Assembly (NCBI GenBank): GCA_016702705.1
Contig: JADJDM010000018.1
Coordinates: forward strand, 117,385-181,384
From: Bacteroidota bacterium
GTDB taxonomy: Bacteria; Bacteroidota; Bacteroidia; B-17B0; Aurantibacillaceae
DNA: 64,000 bases
Reading direction: 5' to 3'
Shown here: positions 58,326-64,000 of the stretch, piece by piece
Layout: every line of letters starts with the position of its first letter
Numbering within the stretch: the first letter of the stretch is position 1
The notes under the pieces: model-generated
Told to the model about the DNA's origin: nothing
Databases searched by the model: none
What the model saw: the letters and a program-made list of their open reading frames with translations, nothing else
Translations under genes and position numbers: made by a program

Positions 58326-58871
58326 TTACTCTATCGCTTTTTCTACAAAAGAAAAAATAGTTGAAGGTTCAGCCATTCTGCCATCGCCAACTAAACCGCT
58401 TGCTAGTTCGCCGTGCTCGGCAGGAATAATACTTACACCATCTTTTTTTACTTGCTCTATATTGCGCAGTGTACTTGGGTGTTGAAACATATCTAAATCC
58501 ATTGCAGGTGCAATAATTGTTTTGCAACGTGCAGATAAGTATGTTGCTAATAATAAATTATCGCATAAACCAGTTGCCATTTTAGCAATGGTGTTTGCTG
58601 TTGCAGGAGCAATTAATAAAACATCTGCCCACAAACCTAATTTTACATGATTGTTCCAGTTATCGGCTTCATCAAAAAAATCTTTTTCTACTTTATTTTT
58701 AGAAAGTACAGAAAGTGTTTTAGCAGTTACAAAATGCTCAGCATCCTTAGTCATAATAATTTTTACCTCTGCCCCTGCTTTTATAAACAAACGAACTAAG
58801 GCGGGTATTTTGTAAGCAGCAATGCTACCTGTAACACCAATTACTATTTTTTTATTTGCTAAACTCATCAT
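58326..58871 (-). CDS. coaC: CoaC half of CoaBC: phosphopantothenoylcysteine decarboxylase, as a separate protein
   Basis: 181 residues of the HFCD flavoprotein fold: 'KKIVIGVTGSIAAYKIPALVR', 'IIMTKDAEHFV', the active-site His in 'NNHVKLGLWADVLLIAPA', 'APAMDLDMFQHPS' and the loop 'GELASGLVGDGRMAEP', where a Ser takes the place of the Cys seen in E. coli, as is common in the phylum. It ends at 'VEKAIE', the point where the linker to CoaB starts in normal CoaBC. FMN-dependent decarboxylation gives 4'-phosphopantetheine. Downstream of rpoZ by 67 bases. Confidence 0.92.
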   Translation of the reverse strand: MMSLANKKIVIGVTGSIAAYKIPALVRLFIKAGAEVKIIMTKDAEHFVTAKTLSVLSKNKVEKDFFDEADNWNNHVKLGLWADVLLIAPATANTIAKMATGLCDNLLLATYLSARCKTIIAPAMDLDMFQHPSTLRNIEQVKKDGVSIIPAEHGELASGLVGDGRMAEPSTIFSFVEKAIE

Positions 58872-58938
58872 TGCTAAAACAACAAAGGCAGTTCGACCTT
58901 CGCCTTAACTGCCTTTTGTATTAATATGCTAATTAAAA

Positions 58939-59265
58939 TTAGTTAGTTTCTTTTGCCGGATTACGGAAATACGTTTTGTTTTCGATAAACTCCTGAACAG
59001 AAATTAAAGTTGCTTTAGGCAATTTTTCGTAGTGTTTAGAAATTTCGATTTGCTCGCGGTTTTCAAAAATCTCTTCTAAGTTATCGTTATGAGAAGAAAA
59101 CTCAGCTAACTTACTTTGCAACTCTTCTTTCATTTCGATAGAAATTTGGTTAGCACGTTTAGCCATGATTGATACTGCCTCGTATAAGTTACCTGTTGGC
59201 TCATCAAACATACGAATATCACGAGTTACTGTTGAAGGTTCTGCGTTTGTTTTTTTAAAGTCCAT
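58939..59265 (-). CDS. rpoZ: RNA polymerase omega subunit (Bacteroidota type)
   Basis: 108 residues with 'DEPTGNLYEAVSIMAKRANQI', the omega/Rpb6 signature that clasps the beta-prime subunit, and the Bacteroidota-specific C-terminal extension 'YEKLPKATLISVQEFIENKTYFR'. Its start overlaps the end of bamD by 11 bases. The bamD-rpoZ-coaBC-porD order is a well-kept string in this phylum. Confidence 0.9.
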   Translation of the reverse strand: MDFKKTNAEPSTVTRDIRMFDEPTGNLYEAVSIMAKRANQISIEMKEELQSKLAEFSSHNDNLEEIFENREQIEISKHYEKLPKATLISVQEFIENKTYFRNPAKETN

Positions 59266-60076
59266 TTTTTTGTAAGTTAAGTTCGTCTTTTAATTTTTTG
59301 CAAATAGTATAAATATTATCTGCTTCCCCTAAGCGTTTACTTTGGGGGTACAAATCTATGAATTTTAAATAAGATTCTATCGAATTATCTAATCTTTCTT
59401 CCTTTTTCTTTGGCACACTGTTTTTAGCTAGCAAATAGTTGGATTTCAGGTTTATAAAGTGTATTTCTTCGCATTTTGGTGAATTTTGGAATTCTTTCAA
59501 AAAATTTGAACTTTCCATAATACTAGCTTTCCAGTCTTCGATAAAATAGTATTGCTTTGTTATTTCATAAGCCTTTTTCTCCAATTTGCCACGCAATTCA
59601 TCCATAATTTTGTTACAACTATCTAAGCGAGAGCTCTCTGGGTAATTATTCACAAATTCCTGAAGCTCAAAAACTGCCGTTTTTGTATCCTCTTGGTCTA
59701 AACTGTACTTTGGCGAATTAAGGTAATAACAGTTAGCATTTAAAAAGGCACATTCTTCAGTATGCGGACTTTTAGGGAAATTACGAGTATACATTTTAAA
59801 GTGATATGCCGCTAAGCCATAATCACCCATATTATAATTGCAATAAGCATAATAGTAGTAAATTTCCTCAGCACGCTCCGTTCCTTTGAAAACAGGAATA
59901 AGCTCTTCAAACAAAGTCATTGCATTTATGTAATTGCCCTTATTGTAATACTCCTTTGCCTTAGTGTACTTAAGCTCGTAATCCGAACTCTTAACCAACT
60001 TATCAAATTTGCTGCAAGAGATAAAAAATACAGCTGATAAAACAAGTAATAAATATGTAAAACCTTTTATTTTCAT
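59255..60076 (-). CDS. bamD: Outer membrane assembly lipoprotein BamD
   Basis: 273 residues: lipoprotein signal ('LSAVFFISCSKFDKL', Cys at about 21), then five TPR-like helical pairs ('YNKGNYINAMTLFEELIPVF', 'YYYYAYCNYNMGDYGLAAYHF', 'FVNNYPESSRLDSCNKIMDEL'). BamD is the essential lipoprotein partner of BamA, whose gene lies at 16839. First gene of the minus-strand operon; a promoter box lies at 60088. Intact. Confidence 0.94.
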   Translation of the reverse strand: MKIKGFTYLLLVLSAVFFISCSKFDKLVKSSDYELKYTKAKEYYNKGNYINAMTLFEELIPVFKGTERAEEIYYYYAYCNYNMGDYGLAAYHFKMYTRNFPKSPHTEECAFLNANCYYLNSPKYSLDQEDTKTAVFELQEFVNNYPESSRLDSCNKIMDELRGKLEKKAYEITKQYYFIEDWKASIMESSNFLKEFQNSPKCEEIHFINLKSNYLLAKNSVPKKKEERLDNSIESYLKFIDLYPQSKRLGEADNIYTICKKLKDELNLQKNGL

Positions 60077-60087
60077 GAATAGGAGTG

Positions 60088-60095
60088 CAAATATA
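60088..60095 (-). promoter_or_regulatory. -7 box (TATATTTG) for bamD-rpoZ-coaC
   Basis: Minus-strand TATATTTG, 11 bases upstream of the bamD ATG, fits the TAnnTTTG consensus. The -33 element is not clear. Confidence 0.55.
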
Positions 60096-60152
60096 ACACT
60101 TTCGTTTAATCGATTATAATATTAGGAAAGATTGGCAAATCGCTCATCATTT

Positions 60153-60219
60153 CTAGTTGCTGGTTCCTGGTTGAAAGGCTTAATTTGAGGCTCCCACAAA
60201 AACCAGCAACTAGGAACCA
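60153..60219. repeat. Palindromic intergenic repeat (family R4)
   Basis: GTTGCTGGTT at 60156-60165 and AACCAGCAAC at 60201-60210 are perfect reverse complements; 'tggttcct' (60161) also pairs with 'aggaacca' (60212). Related single-arm copies lie at 14817-14847 ('ctagaaactaggagccaaaa') and 34227-34247 ('accaactagaaaccagcaac'). Confidence 0.75.
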
Positions 60220-60241
60220 ACAATAAGCGATAGCGTATCCC

Positions 60242-60272
60242 TTGCATTCTTCGCTCAAAATTCTTAAATTTG
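60242..60272 (+). promoter_or_regulatory. Promoter for serine palmitoyltransferase (TTG-N20-TAAATTTG)
   Basis: TTG at 60242-60244 and TAAATTTG at 60265-60272 are 20 bases apart; the ATG lies 43 bases downstream. Confidence 0.6.
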
Positions 60273-60315
60273 CACCTTATTATTGTTAAATCAACATCTT
60301 ACACTATTTTACATT

Positions 60316-61563
60316 ATGAAGGATATTTTTGAAAAGATAAAAAACAACAGAGGTCCGATTGGCGAACACTCTAAGGAATCGCACGGATATTTTACTTTCC
60401 CTAAACTGGAAGGTGAAATTGGACCACACATGGAGTTTAGAGGCAGAAAGCGCTTAAACTGGAGTTTAAATAACTACTTAGGTTTAGCAAATCATCCTGA
60501 AGTAAGAAAAGCAGATGCAGATGCTGCAGCACAATATGGTTTTGCATTGCCAATGGGTGCTCGTATGATGAGTGGAAACTCAAACAACCACGAGGCTTTA
60601 GAAGCAGGCTTAGCAAAATTAGTAAGTAAAGAAGATGCTATCCTTTGTAATTTTGGTTACCAAGCAATGGTTTCTTGTATCGATTGTTTGGTTGACAGAC
60701 ATGATGTAATTGTTTACGATGCTGAATCACATGCGTGTATTTTAGATGGTGTTCGTTTACACATGGGTAAGCGTTATGTTTACAAACACAATGACATTGC
60801 TGATTTTGAAAAACAAATGGAGCGTGCTACTAAATTAGCAGAAACTACAGGCGGGGCAATTTTAGTAATTACCGAAGGTGTTTTTGGTATGCGTGGCGAC
60901 CAAGGAAAATTAAAGGAGATTGTTGACTTAAAGAAAAAATATAATTTCCGTTTATTAGTTGATGATGCACATGGTATTGGTATCATGGGGCCTAAAGGTG
61001 GCGGAACAGGTGAAGCACAAGGTTGCCAAGATGGTATTGATGTTTACTTTGGAACCTTTGCAAAATCGTTTGCATTAATTGGTGGTTTTATTGCATCAAC
61101 AGAAAACGTGGTTGACTTTTTACGTTACAATATGCGTTCTCAAATATTTGCGAAAGCATTACCAATGCCTTTAGTTGTTGGTGCACAAAAACGTTTAGAG
61201 TTAATGAATGCGCATCCAGAATTTCGTGAGAAGTGCTGGGAAATTACTCGTGCATTACAAAGTGGATTAACAAAAGCAGGATTTAACATTGGCGATACTA
61301 ACTCAATGGTAACGCCAGTTTACATGAATGGTTCTATACCAGAAGCGACAAACTTAATTTTAGACTTAAGAGAGAACTTTAATATTTTCTGTTCGATGGT
61401 TGTGTATCCAGTTGTTCCTAAAGGAATGATTATTCTACGTTTAATACCAACTGCAGTGCATACATTAGAAGATGTAAATTATACAATTGAGTGTTTCTCT
61501 AAAATTGTAGACAAATTAAAAACTGGCAAATACATGTCGGAGAAAATTGCTGCTTTTGACTAG
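60316..61563 (+). CDS. Serine palmitoyltransferase-like alpha-oxoamine synthase
   Basis: Condenses serine with a fatty acyl-CoA, the first step of sphingolipid synthesis, a trait of many Bacteroidota. I start at the ATG at 60316 ('MKDIFEKIKNNRGPIG'); the frame is open 11 codons further up without conservation. Landmarks: 'NNYLGLANHPEVRKADADAA', 'GARMMSGNSNNHEALE', 'DDAHGIGIMGPKGGG' and 'FGTFAKSFALIGGFIAS' with the PLP Lys in 'AKSF'. 415 residues. Related 2-amino-3-ketobutyrate-CoA ligase and KBL-like enzymes are the alternatives, but the 'EFRGRKRLNWSLNNYLG' start fits SPT. Confidence 0.87.
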   Translation: MKDIFEKIKNNRGPIGEHSKESHGYFTFPKLEGEIGPHMEFRGRKRLNWSLNNYLGLANHPEVRKADADAAAQYGFALPMGARMMSGNSNNHEALEAGLAKLVSKEDAILCNFGYQAMVSCIDCLVDRHDVIVYDAESHACILDGVRLHMGKRYVYKHNDIADFEKQMERATKLAETTGGAILVITEGVFGMRGDQGKLKEIVDLKKKYNFRLLVDDAHGIGIMGPKGGGTGEAQGCQDGIDVYFGTFAKSFALIGGFIASTENVVDFLRYNMRSQIFAKALPMPLVVGAQKRLELMNAHPEFREKCWEITRALQSGLTKAGFNIGDTNSMVTPVYMNGSIPEATNLILDLRENFNIFCSMVVYPVVPKGMIILRLIPTAVHTLEDVNYTIECFSKIVDKLKTGKYMSEKIAAFD

Positions 61564-61584
61564 TTGATAAAACCAATTTTAAGG

Positions 61585-61616
61585 AGCCCTGCTTTAAACA
61601 AAGCGGGGCTTTTTAT
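61585..61616 (+). terminator. Rho-independent terminator
   Basis: Stem 'agccctgctt' / 'aagcggggct' with one mismatch, 6-base loop and T-run. It insulates the recombinase region from the SPT gene. Confidence 0.88.
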
Positions 61617-61642
61617 TGCAATAAATTTAATCAAGTTGCATT

Positions 61643-61679
61643 AACTATAATTTATAGTTTAATTTTACTATAAAATAGT
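61643..61679. promoter_or_regulatory. Paired palindromes upstream of the recombinase gene (possible operator)
   Basis: AACTATAATTTATAGTT (61643-61659) is a perfect palindrome around one central base. ACTATAAAATAGT (61667-61679) repeats the ACTAT half-site around AAA. Both lie in the last 40 bases before the start codon, where an autoregulatory protein could bind. This is inferred from symmetry only. Confidence 0.4.
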
Positions 61680-61683
61680 GGAT

Positions 61684-62787
61684 ATGCAAAAACAAATAAT
61701 TGTATCGGAATGTTTACACAGAGAGCAATCGCGATTTAAACTTGAATTTGATTATAATAGCGAATTAATAAAACTATTAAAAAACTCAGCTGATGCAAGT
61801 TGGAGCCAAACATTAAATGCTTGGTACATAAATAATAATTTAAACTTATTACAAAAACTAAAAAAAGAACTTGCCCCGCTTAATGTTAGTTTGGCTTTAA
61901 CTAATGAAACACAGTTATTGTTAGATGATAAATTTAAATCGATTAGTGAAGAAGCTGAATTAAAAATAAAACATTTTGTTGAATGGATGCGTAGTAAGCG
62001 TTACAGCGAAAGTACTATAGGAACATATACAGACGCACTAAAAACATTTATAAAATTTTTTGGAGTCAAAAAAATTGAAGAATTAAATAATAGAGATATT
62101 ATTGTTTTTAATAATGAGTATATTTTAAAAAACAGATTATCACCTTCGTTTCAAAACCAAGTAATTAACGCTATTAAATTATTTTTTAAAACAGTTGAGA
62201 ACAAAAGTATTGATATTGAAAGTGTTCACCGACCTAAGCCAGAAAAATTATTACCCAATGTATTAAGCAAGGAGGAGGTGAAATTAATTTTAAGTTCGCC
62301 TCGCAACATAAAGCATAGGGCAATGTTGAGTTTGATTTATAGTTGTGGTTTGAGAAGAGGAGAATTATTGAATTTAAAATTAACGGATATAGATTCGAAA
62401 CGGAATATAGTGATTGTAAGAATGGCAAAAGGTAAAAAAGATAGAATTGTGCCTTTATCACAAAAGGTGTTGATTTTGTTGAGAGAGTATTTTATTGCAT
62501 TTAAACCGAACTACTGGTTATTTGAAGGGCAGGATAAGAAAAGTAAATACGACGAACGTAGTTTGCAACAAGTGCTTAAACAAAGTTTAGAAAAAGCCAA
62601 TATAACAAAGCCTGTTACTTTGCACTGGTTAAGACACAGTTACGCCACACACTTATTAGAAAACGGTACAGATTTAAGATATATTCAAGAAATTTTAGGG
62701 CACAGCCGCAGCACAACTACAGAAATTTACACCCATGTAAGTAATAAAGCACTTCAAAATATCATTTCACCCTTTGACAGCTTATAA
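61684..62787 (+). CDS. Tyrosine recombinase/integrase (XerC/D-like)
   Basis: Full-length, intact recombinase. Numbered from an upstream GTG at 61678 (ATG at 61684 is the better start), the catalytic residues are R226 ('GLRRGE'), K251 ('AKGKKDR'), H316 and R319 ('HWLRH'), H342 ('LGHSRS') and nucleophile Y351 ('IYTHVS'). A SAM-like core-binding domain covers about 90-180, preceded by an extra N-terminal domain of about 85 residues not found in XerC/D. It lacks the extra helix of classical integron IntI between motifs. A hairpin site and a one-gene cassette-like unit follow on the same strand. Confidence 0.93.
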   Translation: MQKQIIVSECLHREQSRFKLEFDYNSELIKLLKNSADASWSQTLNAWYINNNLNLLQKLKKELAPLNVSLALTNETQLLLDDKFKSISEEAELKIKHFVEWMRSKRYSESTIGTYTDALKTFIKFFGVKKIEELNNRDIIVFNNEYILKNRLSPSFQNQVINAIKLFFKTVENKSIDIESVHRPKPEKLLPNVLSKEEVKLILSSPRNIKHRAMLSLIYSCGLRRGELLNLKLTDIDSKRNIVIVRMAKGKKDRIVPLSQKVLILLREYFIAFKPNYWLFEGQDKKSKYDERSLQQVLKQSLEKANITKPVTLHWLRHSYATHLLENGTDLRYIQEILGHSRSTTTEIYTHVSNKALQNIISPFDSL

Positions 62788-62836
62788 ATATTATGAAAAA
62801 ATTTATATATTTATGCAACCGTAAAAGGAGAAAAAG

Positions 62837-62873
62837 TAGCGCCTATTTGGTAGATTTCACCAAATAGGCGCTA
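62837..62873. repeat. Perfect 15-bp hairpin directly after the recombinase gene
   Basis: TAGCGCCTATTTGGT (62837-62851) and ACCAAATAGGCGCTA (62859-62873) with loop 'agatttc'. No T-run follows, so it is not an ordinary terminator. It lies 50 bases after the recombinase stop and 22 bases before the cassette-edge motif. Confidence 0.9.
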
Positions 62874-62878
62874 TAAAG

Positions 62879-62918
62879 TAGCTCCTATAAGGGAGTTAGC
62901 TGTCATTGTAAAACGACA
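62879..62918. other. Candidate recombination site: cassette left edge
   Basis: A second small hairpin, TAGCTCC / GGAGTTA (62879-62885 and 62892-62898, one G-T pair), runs into GTTAGCTGT (62895-62903) and then 'cattgtaaaacgaca', whose TGTC / GACA can also pair. GTTAGCTGT is the exact reverse complement of ACAGCTAAC at 63835-63843, at the far side of the next gene. This core resembles the inverted 7-base cores of integron attC sites without matching their consensus fully. Confidence 0.5.
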
Positions 62919-62953
62919 TCATAGAAATTAGTAACCTTAAACAAAGATAGAAA

Positions 62954-63821
62954 ATGGACACAAAAAACATCGGACAAAAAATATTTCATTTTTCACTAAC
63001 TAAAATAATAATTGGTCTTGTAGTTTGTGGCGTATTAGTTAGCTTAGGTCAATTATCAGTTAGCAAACTTTTAGACCTAACAGTATTAGACAAAGACATA
63101 AAAAAACTTAATAATAGGACTTGTAGTTGCAATACTTGCAATAGTATCTTACACCTACTTATTCAAATTTTACGAAAAAAGAGAGATTAAAGAATTTTCA
63201 AAAATTGGACTTTTCAAACATTTGACAATTGGAATTGCTTTAGGCGTTTTACTACAATCATTAACAATATTTGTTATTTATTTAAAAGGTGGTTATTCAA
63301 TAGTTTCTATAAATCCAATTCTTTTTTTAGTTCCACCTTTTACAATGGCTTTTACTTCTGCAATTTTTGAAGAAATTTTAATGAGAGGAATTATATTTAG
63401 AATAACGGAAGAGAAATTAGGTAGTTATTTTGCATTATTAATATCAGCGATTTTATTTGGAGCAATGCACCTTGGCAATCCAAATAGTTCATTAACAGCG
63501 GCAATTGGACTTGCAATTCAAGCAGGACTATTATTAGCATCTGCATATATTTATTCACGAAATTTATGGTTTCCAATTGCTATTCATTTTGCGTGGAATT
63601 TTACACAATCGGCAATATTCGGAGCAAATGTTTCAGGAAATACAATTTCAAAAACATTGATTACTTCTAAAATAGAAGGTGCTGAATGGTTTACAGGTGG
63701 ACAATTTGGACCAGAGGGTTCAATTCAAGCTACAGCTTTCTGTTTCATTGTGACAATTATTCTCTTAATTTTAAGTCACAAAGAAGGAAAAATCATAAGT
63801 CCATATTGGAAGAAATCATAA
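62954..63821 (+). CDS. CPBP-family intramembrane metalloprotease (Abi), cassette gene (frameshifted)
   Basis: About 289 residues with eight or so membrane helices. The three CPBP motifs are 'FEEILMRGIIFR' (about residue 139), 'LFGAMHLGN' and 'IHFAWNFTQS', carrying the Glu-Glu, His and Asn residues that hold the metal. One extra A in an A-run at about 63105 breaks 'LDKDIKN' from 'LIIGLVVAILAIVSYTYLF'. The family includes CAAX prenyl proteases and bacteriocin-immunity or abortive-infection proteins; nothing here decides which. It is the only gene between the two inverted edge motifs. Confidence 0.85.
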
Positions 63822-63829
63822 TAGAAAAC

Positions 63830-64000
63830 AACGAACAGCTAACAGTACCTAAATTTAATTTGGGCATTCGGCACCGGCATTTGCAAACAAAGCCGCTTCG
63901 CGAAAGACAGTTATTTGTTCTTTGCAAATGTCCAATAAACATTTAGCTTTGTCAGTAATGTTTCGGTAGAAATAGTTTCAAAACCCAAACTGAAATTTAG
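63830..64000. other. Candidate recombination site: cassette right edge, cut by window end
   Basis: ACAGCTAAC (63835-63843) mirrors GTTAGCTGT at 62895-62903. It is followed by a large hairpin: CATTTGCAAA (63878-63887) pairs with TTTGCAAATG (63921-63930), and AACAAA (63886-63891) with TTTGTT (63914-63919), around a G+C-rich loop 'gccgcttcgcga'. This is the layout of an attC-like site, a short core, a long imperfect stem, and an expected second core; the second core would lie beyond 64000. Confidence 0.5.

Noticed and set aside
61684..62787. Classical integron integrase IntI
   Set aside because: The extra helix that IntI carries between the second and third catalytic motifs is missing, and the gene points the same way as the cassette. 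I call it a XerC/D-like tyrosine recombinase and leave the integron link as an inference.
62837..62873. Ordinary rho-independent terminator of the recombinase gene
   Set aside because: The 15-bp stem is perfect but is followed by 'taaagtag' with no T-run, and it is flanked by further hairpins and the cassette-edge motif.

Overview
The window is a 64 kb stretch of an AT-rich Bacteroidota chromosome (Flavobacteriales- or Sphingobacteriales-like; I cannot fix the genus). The evidence is type IX secretion (T9SS) and gliding genes, Bacteroidota-only families (DUF4293, DUF4835/PorD, short AtpC, GldN, the small omega subunit of RNA polymerase), type B L31, serine palmitoyltransferase, and promoter boxes of the TTTG-N19-TAnnTTTG type. 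No rRNA, tRNA or CRISPR array was seen.

Layout. 1-6.9 kb: end of an MFS transporter, a TMTC-like membrane/TPR protein, MeaB, DUF486, a coiled-coil protein, and the T9SS regulator PorX. 7-10.7 kb: a tandemly duplicated block of secreted paralogues. 10.9-12.1 kb: rpsF-rpsR-rplI. 12.1-16 kb (minus strand): an NTF2-like repeat protein, a PorY-like histidine kinase and rlmN. 16-20.7 kb: uppS, bamA and two ompH/skp genes. 20.8-31.5 kb: pdhB, a T9SS-exported M43 protease, a TPR/SpoIIE phosphatase, a gldN/porN homologue, a VWA protein, sucC, two secreted proteins and a PorV-like barrel. 31.5-34.3 kb: a phosphoesterase, a wrecked T9SS surface-protein gene and a patch of doubtful sequence. 34.3-46.8 kb: DUF4293, atpD-atpC, L31, a thioredoxin-like protein, purS, metK, an HTTM protein, a thioesterase, a sigma-54 regulator and a CAP protein. 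46.9-61.6 kb: a YyaL-like protein, ilvE, a PorE-like protein, porD, then the bamD-rpoZ-coaBC-porD operon in which coaBC is cut in two by a two-gene insert (a barrel protein and a WD40-caspase), and serine palmitoyltransferase. 61.6-64 kb: a tyrosine recombinase, a hairpin-rich site and a membrane-protease gene bounded by matching inverted motifs, which I read as an integron-like cassette platform.

T9SS is the main functional theme. The window holds the PorX regulator, a candidate kinase PorY, GldN/PorN, PorD, a PorE-like periplasmic protein, a PorV-like barrel and two C-terminally sorted substrates.

A warning applies throughout. At least 19 genes carry one-base frameshifts (often one A missing from an A-run) or single in-frame stops, including genes that should be essential such as atpD and the 5' neighbour of bamD-type operons. 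The uniform pattern points to uncorrected sequencing error more than to gene decay. I therefore give joined coordinates for broken genes and describe each break. The window also carries at least five families of short palindromic intergenic repeats.
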